A stretch of DNA of 14,221 nt from Acholeplasmataceae bacterium (GTDB taxonomy: Bacteria; Bacillota; Negativicutes; Acidaminococcales; Acidaminococcaceae), in NCBI GenBank assembly GCA_012744295.1, contig JAAYIB010000004.1, positions 1 through 14,221 of the forward strand. Reading direction: 5' to 3'. A model generated the notes under the pieces. The model saw nothing but the letters and a program-made list of their open reading frames with translations. It was not told the DNA's origin and made no database searches. The position numbers and the translations under genes were made by a program. Numbering within the stretch: the first letter of the stretch is position 1; each line of letters begins with the position of its first letter. Of the stretch, positions 6,469-13,869 are shown in pieces.

Positions 6469-9056
6469 GTACCGAATACACGCCAATGGTTCAGCAGTAT
6501 CTGGAAGTTAAAAGACAGCATGAGAGTGAGTTGCTTTTTTTCCGTTTGGGTGATTTTTATGAGCTTTTTTTTGAAGACGCGCTGAAGGCGTCCCGCGAGC
6601 TCGATATTACGCTCACGGGAAGGGCGGGGGGCCTTGAAGAAAGAATTCCTATGTGCGGGGTCCCATATCATGCCGTCGACGGTTATATCGCCAAACTTGT
6701 CAGCAAAGGTTACCGGATTGCCATCTGCGAGCAGGTCGAAGATCCAAAGGCAGCCAAGGGCATCGTCAGGCGCGAGGTTACAAGAATTATCACGCCGGGT
6801 ACAGCACTGAACGAGCAATTGCTTGCAGGCAGCCACAACCGGTACCTGGTTTGTATCATGCAGGACGAGGATTCGGTATGTCTGACCGCAGCCGACGTTT
6901 CCACCGGTGAAAGCCTATGGTTTCTGGCACAGGGTCAAGATGCATCTGAAGCTGTCTGGGAGCAATTATGCCGCCTTCAGCCTTCCGAGATAGTACTTCC
7001 CCGGGACGCAGCAGAATGGCAGTGGCTTCTGCCGCAGATAGCGCAGCGTCTGCCCAATGCAATTGTCAGCTGCCATCAGGAGCAGGCAGCCGGGGAAAAA
7101 TACTTTGAACTTCATTACGGACGTGAGCACGTTTGCCCTGAAATTGTCGTCAGAACGGTTGAGGCAATGCTGTCCTATCTGCACGAGACGGTTAAGTCGG
7201 ACCTGTGCAACATCAACAATCTCGTGAGAATCGACAGCAACCAGTTTATGAATCTTGACGGCACGGCAATCAGAAATCTTGAACTGGTAAAAAACATGCG
7301 TGACGGCACCAAGCAGGGAACCTTACTCGCTGTGCTCGATTTTTCGGCAACAAGCATGGGCGCGAGAAGACTGAGACAGTGGGTGGAATGTCCCCTGATA
7401 GACATAGGAGGCATACTTGAACGGCAGGACGCGGTTGCGTCTTTTCTTGATAACGCCGGACAGCGGCAGGAAGCTTGTGCGAGGCTCAAGGAAGTTTACG
7501 ATTTGGAGCGGATATTGGCAAGAATTGAAGTCGGCTCGGGGAACGCGCGCGACCTGGCCGCCTTGCGTGCCTCGCTTGCGGTCCTGCCTGCTGTCAAAAG
7601 CCTGTTGGCCGAAAACAAGTCCAAATTCGTGCAACGTTTCAATGCACAGATTTCAAACCATCAACAGCTGTTTTCGCTGCTTGCCGAGGCAATAGCGGAC
7701 GAGCCGCCATTCTCGCTGCGCGAGGGCGGCATGATTCGCAGCGGCTATAACGAGGAGCTTGACGAGCTCCATTCAATTGCGCGCAATAACAAGGAATGGC
7801 TTTGTAATTTTGAATTAAAAATCAAGGAAGAAAGCGGAATCAAAAACCTGAAGGTTGGTTTTAACAAGGTGTTCGGTTATTACATAGAAGTTTCTAAGGG
7901 AAACGTAGGACACGTTCCCGACACCTTTATCCGCAAACAAACACTGGTCAATGCCGAACGTTACATCGTTCCTGAATTGAAGGAATTTGAAAACAAGATT
8001 TTAAGCGCCAAGGAAAAAATTGAGCAGCTCGAATATTATCTGTTCAATGAAATCCGGGAAACTGTCAGGAAGAATACGGCCGCCCTTCAAACTACCGCTC
8101 GCGCCATCGCCAACATTGACGCGGTCCTTTCACTTTCTTTTGCGGCCTATCACAACAATTATTCAAGGCCCGAGCTAAACAACAACCGTGAGATAATAGT
8201 CAAGGATGGCAGGCATCCTGTAGTGGAAAAGCTTCTCCAGCGTGAGCTCTTCGTGCCTAATGACGCACGGCTCGATTCGGGGGGACAACGTACCATCATT
8301 CTTACCGGGCCGAACATGGCAGGTAAGTCAACATATATGAGACAGGTAGCGCTTCTGGTGCTTATGACGCAAATCGGCTCATTTATTCCCGCACGGTCGG
8401 CCAGCATCTGTCCGGTAGACAAAATTTTTACCAGGGTCGGCGCAAGTGATGATCTGGCAACAGGTCAAAGCACTTTCATGGTAGAAATGAACGAAGTGGC
8501 GCAAATACTTCGTCATGCCACGCAAGACAGTCTGATTATACTGGACGAAGTAGGGCGTGGAACCAGCACTTATGACGGTATGAGCATCGCGCAGGCGGTA
8601 CTGGAATATATCAATGAAAAAATCAAGTCGAAAACTTTATTCGCCACGCATTACCATCAGCTGATCGAACTTGAGGAAGTCATGCCGTCCGTTAAAAACT
8701 ACTCGATTGCAGTCAAGGAGCGGGGTAAGGAAGTCGTATTTTTACGCAGGATTATTCCGGGCGGCGCAGATAAGAGCTATGGCATTCACGTGGCACAACT
8801 GGCAGGATTGCCGCGAAAAGTAATTTTCAGAGCCGAAGAGATTCTTGCAGGTTATGACGGCGAAAGCCGCAATTCCGTTAAAGAAACCGGCAAACCTTCA
8901 AACAAAGCGGATGACGGTCAGTCCTCTCTTTTTACCGACACTCTGCGCCAACGGCTCCTTGAGATAGACATAATGTCTTTTACGCCTTTAGAGGCTTTGA
9001 ACAAGCTTTATCAGCTTCAGGAAGAAGCGAAGAAGGAAGGCGGGCTGCTGTCATGA
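6465..9056 (+). CDS. mutS: DNA mismatch repair protein MutS
   Basis: MutS recognises mismatches and small loops in newly replicated DNA, then recruits MutL. The product is 863 residues, typical for MutS1. The mismatch-reading Phe-x-Glu is Phe31-Tyr32-Glu33 in GDFYELFF. Connector, lever and clamp regions follow. The ATPase carries Walker A GPNMAGKST (615-623, Lys621), ATGQSTFMVEM, Walker B ILDEVGRGTST with Asp694/Glu695, and FATHYHQL. A C-terminal helical tail (FTPLEALNKLYQLQEEAKKE) resembles the tetramer/clamp-binding end. I chose the AUG at 6465, which overlaps the miaB stop as ATGA and begins with MSTEYTPMVQQY, the normal N terminus. An in-frame AUG at 6438 would add nine atypical residues. 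The stop overlaps mutL by ATGA, so both junctions suggest translational coupling. Confidence 0.97.
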   Translation: MSTEYTPMVQQYLEVKRQHESELLFFRLGDFYELFFEDALKASRELDITLTGRAGGLEERIPMCGVPYHAVDGYIAKLVSKGYRIAICEQVEDPKAAKGIVRREVTRIITPGTALNEQLLAGSHNRYLVCIMQDEDSVCLTAADVSTGESLWFLAQGQDASEAVWEQLCRLQPSEIVLPRDAAEWQWLLPQIAQRLPNAIVSCHQEQAAGEKYFELHYGREHVCPEIVVRTVEAMLSYLHETVKSDLCNINNLVRIDSNQFMNLDGTAIRNLELVKNMRDGTKQGTLLAVLDFSATSMGARRLRQWVECPLIDIGGILERQDAVASFLDNAGQRQEACARLKEVYDLERILARIEVGSGNARDLAALRASLAVLPAVKSLLAENKSKFVQRFNAQISNHQQLFSLLAEAIADEPPFSLREGGMIRSGYNEELDELHSIARNNKEWLCNFELKIKEESGIKNLKVGFNKVFGYYIEVSKGNVGHVPDTFIRKQTLVNAERYIVPELKEFENKILSAKEKIEQLEYYLFNEIRETVRKNTAALQTTARAIANIDAVLSLSFAAYHNNYSRPELNNNREIIVKDGRHPVVEKLLQRELFVPNDARLDSGGQRTIILTGPNMAGKSTYMRQVALLVLMTQIGSFIPARSASICPVDKIFTRVGASDDLATGQSTFMVEMNEVAQILRHATQDSLIILDEVGRGTSTYDGMSIAQAVLEYINEKIKSKTLFATHYHQLIELEEVMPSVKNYSIAVKERGKEVVFLRRIIPGGADKSYGIHVAQLAGLPRKVIFRAEEILAGYDGESRNSVKETGKPSNKADDGQSSLFTDTLRQRLLEIDIMSFTPLEALNKLYQLQEEAKKEGGLLS

Positions 9057-10903
9057 CGCCGAAAATCAGGATACTCGATCAGAACACGGCCAATCAGATA
9101 GCGGCCGGCGAAGTTGTGGAAAAGCCTGCATCCGTAGTCAAGGAGCTTGTGGAAAATGCGCTTGACGCAGGTGCTGTCTTTATCGAAATTGCGATTTATG
9201 AGGGCGGAACGGAGTATATCAGGGTGACAGACAACGGCAGCGGTATGTCCGAAACGGATGCAAAAGCTGCAGTTTTGCGACATGCCACGAGCAAGATAGA
9301 CAGCGCGGAAGACCTTTTACGTTTAAGTACGTTAGGTTTCAGGGGCGAAGCCCTGCCAAGCATTGCCTCAGTGGCCAAGTTCAACCTGCTGACAAGGACG
9401 CCCGACGAGGAAATGGCAATTGCTCTTACTATCGAGGGAGGAAAGTTGCTGGACTGTCTCCCCGCCGGTGGCTCCATAGGCACAACCGTTACCGTGGAAG
9501 ATCTTTTCTACAATGTACCGGCCCGCAGAAAGTTTTTGAAAACAACAGGTACGGAAGGTCGCTATATAGGCGACGTTGTCGGCAAGCTGGCTTTATCAAG
9601 ACCGGACGTGCGGTTTTTATTAACAAGCAATGATAAGACAGTCCTGCATACGACCGGAAGCGGCAAGCTCGCCGAAGCTGTTTCTGCTTTGTACGGAAAG
9701 AAAGTTGCCGACGAATTGCTTGGTGTCAGCTATGAGAACAGCGGTATCAAGGTGGAAGGCTACGTCGGCAAGCCAACCCTGCTGAAAGGTTCTCGTCAGT
9801 GGCAGACGCTTTTCATCAATGGACGTGCCGTGAACAACAGAATGGTGTCAAAGGCAATTGACCACGCTTATCAGGCACAAATACCGAAGGCAGGCTTTCC
9901 CTTTGCGGTAATAGACATATCGCTTGATCCCGCGGCAATTGATGTTAACGTGCACCCTCAGAAGAGCGAGGTTAAATTCAGTGATGAAGGGCTGGTTTAC
10001 CGGACTGTTTATCACGCGCTTGTAAACGCTTTGAGCAAGCCCCTCAGCGCTGCGGAAGCATCTCATGGCTTTCAGGCCGAAAAGGCAGATGACAGAGGCC
10101 TCTTGGGTGCAGCAGGCCGCTTTAAAGGCTACGGAAGCGAACAGCAAGAAATCTGGAAGACGCAGCCGCAAACTTTTGGTCAGGCTTCGATTTCTGCTTT
10201 TGGCACGCTCGGCGTTGCTGAAAGCAGCAAGACTTATCTGGCGCGTCCTTTACAGGAAGTACAGGAAACGCTGGAGCAGCAGGACAAGCTAAGCAATGCC
10301 ACGCCGATAGAACTAACCGGCACGGACGAGGGAGTTGACATGGTTTGGCCCCTCGGCCAGATCAACAGGCTTTTTATTGTTGCCCAGTCAGAAAGAGACC
10401 TTTTTTTGATTGACCAACACGCCGCACACGAAAGAGTCCTTTACGACAAGCTTGTCAGGAAACAGGATAATATTCCTTCTCAACAATTCCTGGTGCCTTT
10501 ATTTTTGGACCTTACGCCGCAGGAAATTTCTTTGCTGGAGGAACATAGAAAAACTTTCCTTGAACTTGGAGTTGATGCCGAGGCGGCAGGTGAAACCACT
10601 CTCAGGATCTCCAGCCTGCCGGCAGATGTCAAGGATTCCGAGGCGGAGGGCTTCATAGGAGACATATTGACCATGCTTGGGGAGCTGAAAAACATTGCAC
10701 CTCAAGACCTCAGGCGCAAAGTCCTTTATTTTACGGCCTGCCATGGAGCAATCAAGGCAGGAGAAATAATGAACATGCGACAAATGAAAAACCTTATTTT
10801 GGACCTTTTCAATACGGAGCATCCCTTCACTTGTCCGCACGGACGTCCCTGCATGGTGCAAATTACCTCCGAGGAATTGTACAAAATGTTCAAAAGGACT
10901 TAG
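9053..10903 (+). CDS. mutL: DNA mismatch repair protein MutL, endonuclease type
   Basis: MutL is the MutS partner that couples mismatch detection to strand incision. It has 616 residues. The N-terminal GHKL ATPase has ELVENALDAG (catalytic Glu31, Mg-binding Asn35), DNGSGM (60-65) and TLGFRGEAL (93-101), with a transducer domain to about 330. A variable linker runs to about 430. The C-terminal dimerisation domain has the nicking-site motifs DQHAAHER (Asp454-Arg461), TACHGAIKAGE with Cys563 and His564, and CPHGRP (594-599). This makes it a methyl-independent, MutH-free nicking MutL, as in most bacteria. The first motif ends in Asp465 where DQHA(x)2E(x)4E normally has Glu. The start lies in the mutS stop (ATGA). 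The methyltransferase gene follows after eight bases. Confidence 0.97.
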   Translation: MTPKIRILDQNTANQIAAGEVVEKPASVVKELVENALDAGAVFIEIAIYEGGTEYIRVTDNGSGMSETDAKAAVLRHATSKIDSAEDLLRLSTLGFRGEALPSIASVAKFNLLTRTPDEEMAIALTIEGGKLLDCLPAGGSIGTTVTVEDLFYNVPARRKFLKTTGTEGRYIGDVVGKLALSRPDVRFLLTSNDKTVLHTTGSGKLAEAVSALYGKKVADELLGVSYENSGIKVEGYVGKPTLLKGSRQWQTLFINGRAVNNRMVSKAIDHAYQAQIPKAGFPFAVIDISLDPAAIDVNVHPQKSEVKFSDEGLVYRTVYHALVNALSKPLSAAEASHGFQAEKADDRGLLGAAGRFKGYGSEQQEIWKTQPQTFGQASISAFGTLGVAESSKTYLARPLQEVQETLEQQDKLSNATPIELTGTDEGVDMVWPLGQINRLFIVAQSERDLFLIDQHAAHERVLYDKLVRKQDNIPSQQFLVPLFLDLTPQEISLLEEHRKTFLELGVDAEAAGETTLRISSLPADVKDSEAEGFIGDILTMLGELKNIAPQDLRRKVLYFTACHGAIKAGEIMNMRQMKNLILDLFNTEHPFTCPHGRPCMVQITSEELYKMFKRT

Positions 10904-10911
10904 GTGAAAAC

Positions 10912-11688
10912 ATGAAAATCGCCATAACGGTAGGCCTTAACGGTTCTCCGGGCCTTCCTGCCCAGGCAAGACGCTGGGCGGACGAATTAAAGACGGAATA
11001 CCTGCCAAGGCTGCGCAAGGGAACACTGGCCGACATGCTTGAGGAGTACTGCCTGGACGCCCTGATTGTAGCGACAAACGAAGGACCGAGAGCTTTTAGC
11101 CGTGAAGGAACTCTTTTTTTTCACCCCGGCATGGCGAAACTAAGAATCGATAGGATTGATTCCGGAGAAAGGGACAATTTCTGCCAGGCTCTTGCCCTGA
11201 AAAAAGGCAGCCGTGTTCTTGACTGCACGATGGGCCTGGCGGCAGACGCAGCCGTTGCCTCATATGTCTGCGGCTCGGAGGGTTCGGTGACTGCTGTCGA
11301 AGCTTCTTTAACGGTTTGGTTCGTGGTGTCTTTGGGATTGCAGAACTATGGAAGGGCGAACGGCACCCTTCGCGACGCTCTGCGCCGAATCAAGACTATT
11401 CACGCGGAAGCCGGCGATTATTTGAGACAGCAGAAAGATGACGCGTTTGACGTTGTCTATTTTGATCCCATGTTTCAAAGACCGGTCAGCCAATCATCAA
11501 ACATGACTCCGCTCAGACCGCTGGCTTATGATGGCAGGCTTACAGACGAACTGCTGTCCGAGGCCCTGCGAGTCGCTCCCAGAGTCGTTGTAAAGGAACG
11601 CGGCAATAAGGAACTGATGCGGCTTGGTTTTGAGCAAAGCTCGGGCGGCCGCTACAGCAGAATAAAGTTTGGCATCAGGAGCAGATGA
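10912..11688 (+). CDS. RsmJ-like class I SAM-dependent methyltransferase
   Basis: This 258-residue protein has a Rossmann-type methyltransferase core. Motif I is VLDCTMGLAADA (residues 102-113), the acidic end of strand 2 is VTAVEAS with Glu130, and motif IV is VVYFDPMF (181-188). The DPMF motif and the late VVVKERG strand resemble 16S rRNA guanine-1516 N2-methyltransferase RsmJ (DUF548). A ribosomal RNA target is therefore the best guess but unproven. The N-terminal 90 residues form a less conserved extension, similar in position to that of RsmJ. I placed the start at AUG 10912, with AGGTGA four bases upstream and eight bases after the mutL stop. An earlier in-frame TTG at 10831 lies deep inside mutL. 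It sits between mutL and miaA, adding to the RNA-modification theme of the unit. Confidence 0.82.
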   Translation: MKIAITVGLNGSPGLPAQARRWADELKTEYLPRLRKGTLADMLEEYCLDALIVATNEGPRAFSREGTLFFHPGMAKLRIDRIDSGERDNFCQALALKKGSRVLDCTMGLAADAAVASYVCGSEGSVTAVEASLTVWFVVSLGLQNYGRANGTLRDALRRIKTIHAEAGDYLRQQKDDAFDVVYFDPMFQRPVSQSSNMTPLRPLAYDGRLTDELLSEALRVAPRVVVKERGNKELMRLGFEQSSGGRYSRIKFGIRSR

Positions 11689-11692
11689 AGTT

Positions 11693-12622
11693 ATGAAACC
11701 TAAAATAGCGGTAATAATAGGACCGACAGCTACCGGAAAGAGCAAGTGCGGGCTTAGCCTGGCGCAGAAGCTGCAGACGGAAATCATTTCCGGCGACTCC
11801 ATGCTGGTTTATCAGGGAATGAATATAGGAACGGCCAAGCCGTCTGCGGAGGAGCTGAAAGTTGTCAGGCATCACCTGGTTGACATCTTGAATCCATGTC
11901 AGGAATTCAGCGTGTACGACTTTAAAATTAAGGCGGAAAAGGCTATTCTTGACATAAACGCCGGGGGAAAGATTCCGCTCCTTGTCGGGGGAACCGGTCT
12001 CTACGTTAAGGCGCTGCTGGAAGATTACGCTTTTGCCGAGACCGGGGAGAAAACTGAGCTAAGAGCGGAGCTTGAGCACTTTGCCGAGAGCCGTGGCAGA
12101 GAAGAGCTTCATCTGCGTTTAGCGAAGCTTGATTCCGAAACCGCCTCAAGGCTGCATTTTAATGATGTAAGACGAGTAATAAGGGCGATTGAAACAGCCC
12201 TACAGGGCGAGCAGGTTTCACAGGAAGCCAAGGGCGAGCTTGCTTATGATGCTGTTGTGTTTGGTTTAAGAATGCCGCGCGCCCGGCTTTATGCAAGGAT
12301 TGACAAACGCGTAGAAGAGATGATTGCAGCGGGTTTGTTTACGGAAACTAAGGACCTCCTTGCCGCAAACGTTCCTAAAGAGGCGCAGTCAATGAAAAGC
12401 ATAGGCTACAGGCAGGCTGTCCAGTATTTGCAGGGCGAACTTTCCCGGGAGGAAGCCATCGGCAAGATTAAGCAATACACCAGGAATTTTGCCAAAAGAC
12501 AAGTAACCTGGTATAAAAAAATGCCGTACATCCAGTGGTTTGACCTCGATGATGACAGCGACCACGAAGTAATAGCATCTCGGATGTATCGGCTACTTGT
12601 GAAAAGATTTAATCTGCTGTAA
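11693..12622 (+). CDS. miaA: tRNA dimethylallyltransferase MiaA
   Basis: MiaA transfers the dimethylallyl group from DMAPP to N6 of A37 in tRNAs, giving i6A, the substrate of MiaB encoded upstream. The 309-residue length is standard. Seen are the P-loop GPTATGKS (residues 10-17), the DSMLVYQGMNIGTAKP block (35-50) that holds the general-base aspartate Asp35, HHLVDI, and LLVGGTGLYVKALL. The later RRVIRAIE, SIGYRQ and TRNFAKRQVTWYKK segments contact tRNA and are normal for the family. I chose AUG 11693, with AGGAG at 11677-11681 upstream and four bases after the methyltransferase stop. The alternative TTG at 11669 would add eight residues and overlap that gene. It is followed by a 42-base gap and hfq, the miaA-hfq order known from many bacteria. 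Confidence 0.97.
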   Translation: MKPKIAVIIGPTATGKSKCGLSLAQKLQTEIISGDSMLVYQGMNIGTAKPSAEELKVVRHHLVDILNPCQEFSVYDFKIKAEKAILDINAGGKIPLLVGGTGLYVKALLEDYAFAETGEKTELRAELEHFAESRGREELHLRLAKLDSETASRLHFNDVRRVIRAIETALQGEQVSQEAKGELAYDAVVFGLRMPRARLYARIDKRVEEMIAAGLFTETKDLLAANVPKEAQSMKSIGYRQAVQYLQGELSREEAIGKIKQYTRNFAKRQVTWYKKMPYIQWFDLDDDSDHEVIASRMYRLLVKRFNLL

Positions 12623-12664
12623 GATAAAACTATTAAGGAAATTCCAGCATGAGGGGGGCTTAAC

Positions 12665-12916
12665 TTGAATACAGCTGTTACAAGAACGGCAATCAATTTG
12701 CAGGATACTTTTTTAAACTATGTCAGGAAGGAAAGCCTGGCCGTAGTCATCTATCTGATAAATGGCTACCAGATACGGGGGCTCGTACGTGGGTTTGACA
12801 ATTTCACCGTCATAATCGAAAACGAAGGCAAGCAGCAGCTTGTCTACAAGCATGCCATTTCAACAATTGCTCCGGTTGCCGCAGTCCAGGTAATGTTCGC
12901 TGAAAAGAAGGAATAA
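12665..12916 (+). CDS. hfq: RNA chaperone Hfq
   Basis: Hfq is a hexameric Sm-like RNA chaperone that binds U-rich 3' ends and A-rich sequences and pairs small RNAs with mRNAs. This is a short 83-residue form with almost no C-terminal tail. The Sm1 motif includes NLQDTFLN (Gln13) and the loop RGFDNF (42-47), with aromatic residues corresponding to Phe39 and Phe42 of E. coli. The Sm2 motif has VYKHAISTI (Tyr61-Lys62-His63). The rim reads Arg21-Lys22-Glu23-Ser24, close to the RKEN of Bacillus and poorer in arginine than the E. coli RRER. Weaker rim-mediated sRNA annealing is therefore possible (inference). The start is TTG at 12665, set by a GAGGGGGG ribosome site six bases away; no in-frame ATG competes. 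A hairpin terminator follows three bases after the stop. Confidence 0.96.
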   Translation: MNTAVTRTAINLQDTFLNYVRKESLAVVIYLINGYQIRGLVRGFDNFTVIIENEGKQQLVYKHAISTIAPVAAVQVMFAEKKE

Positions 12917-12919
12917 CGC

Positions 12920-12955
12920 AAAGAAAGGCGCACAATTAGTGCTGCCTTTCTTTTT
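12920..12955 (+). terminator. Intrinsic terminator after hfq
   Basis: AAAGAAAGGC (12920-12929) pairs with GCCTTTCTTT (12944-12953). The inner GCAC/GTGC helix around AATTA extends the stem to 14 pairs, with a single bulged T at 12943. The T-run continues through 12955. This is a standard Rho-independent terminator. It ends two bases before the Shine-Dalgarno of xerD. Confidence 0.85.
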
Positions 12956-12967
12956 AGGGAGGCTGCC

Positions 12968-13852
12968 ATGACGGAAACCGACATCAAATTATTTCATGAA
13001 TATTTGACCGTTGAACTGGGACTCGCACAAAACACAAGGACCGCATACATTAAGGATTTGGAGCTGTTTCGCGCAGAAGTGGACAAAGATCTGCGTCTGG
13101 CAAAACGTTTGGATATTGTTGCCTATCTGCAAACTCTGAAGAATAAGAGGTTCGCCGCATCGACCATAGCACGCAGGCTGGCGGCTCTTAAGTCCTTCTA
13201 TCGCTTTATGGCGGCTGAGGGCTACATCGAGCTGGACCCCGCACAGGTAATAGAGGCTGGCAACAAGGGCACGAGACTGCCGCGGGTGCTTACCATAGGC
13301 GAAGTCGAGAAACTTCTTGCCGCACCGGAACTCTCCAATGCTGAAGGGTTCAGGGACAGAACGATGTTGGAAATGCTTTATGCCACCGGCATGCGTGTTT
13401 CCGAGTTAATAAGTTTGAAGGTAACAGATATCAACTTAAACATGAAATATGTATTGGCCTTCGGCAAGGGTTCCAAAGAAAGATTGATACCTCTTGGCAG
13501 CGTTGCCGCAGGCTATCTCGAGAAATACCTGGCGTCTGTCAGACCATGCCTTTTGCATGACGGCAATAAAATTGAAAAGTCGCTTTTTCTTACAGTTTAC
13601 GGAAACGGCATGACCCGCCAGCGATTCTGGCAAATAATCAAGGATTACGGCAGTCGGGCGGGGATAAGAAAAAACTTGTCGCCGCATACGCTCAGGCATT
13701 CCTTTGCTACCCACCTTCTTGATAATGGCGCCGACCTGCGTTCGGTACAAGAGCTTCTGGGACATTCGGACATCTCGACGACACAAATCTATACTCATTT
13801 GACTAACAATCGTCTGCGCAAGATATATGAAAAGGCACATCCTCGCGCCTGA
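12968..13852 (+). CDS. xerD: Site-specific tyrosine recombinase, XerD type
   Basis: Xer recombinases resolve chromosome dimers at dif near division. The protein is a normal 294 residues. Its N-terminal SAM-like core-binding domain has LGLAQNTRTAYIKDLELF (18-35). Its C-terminal catalytic domain has the full set: Arg143 (ATGMRVSEL), Lys167 (FGKGSKER), His240 and Arg243 (PHTLRHSFA), His266 (LLGHSD) and nucleophile Tyr275 (TTQIYTHL). The ending is closer to XerD than XerC by eye, but the paralogue call is not certain. Nothing suggests a phage integrase: length and context are those of a core gene, and no att site is seen. The AUG has GGGAGG at 12957-12962, directly after the hfq terminator. A 17-base gap with a GGAGG site separates it from the next gene. 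Confidence 0.92.
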   Translation: MTETDIKLFHEYLTVELGLAQNTRTAYIKDLELFRAEVDKDLRLAKRLDIVAYLQTLKNKRFAASTIARRLAALKSFYRFMAAEGYIELDPAQVIEAGNKGTRLPRVLTIGEVEKLLAAPELSNAEGFRDRTMLEMLYATGMRVSELISLKVTDINLNMKYVLAFGKGSKERLIPLGSVAAGYLEKYLASVRPCLLHDGNKIEKSLFLTVYGNGMTRQRFWQIIKDYGSRAGIRKNLSPHTLRHSFATHLLDNGADLRSVQELLGHSDISTTQIYTHLTNNRLRKIYEKAHPRA

Positions 13853-13869
13853 ACAATCTGGAGGCTTGA

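Noticed and set aside
10499..10861. A 120-codon minus-strand open frame opposite the end of mutL.
   Set aside because: It lies wholly inside the conserved MutL C-terminal domain on the other strand and its translation has no family character.
10831..10911. An upstream in-frame TTG for the methyltransferase.
   Set aside because: It would overlap mutL by 73 bases, whereas ATG 10912 has AGGTGA just upstream.
11669..11692. An upstream TTG for miaA.
   Set aside because: The extra eight residues are not conserved in MiaA, and the ATG at 11693 places the P-loop at the usual distance from the start.
12968..13852. Tyrosine recombinase as a sign of an integrated element.
   Set aside because: Length, motif set and context are those of core XerD. 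I see no flanking direct repeats, tRNA gene or phage genes.
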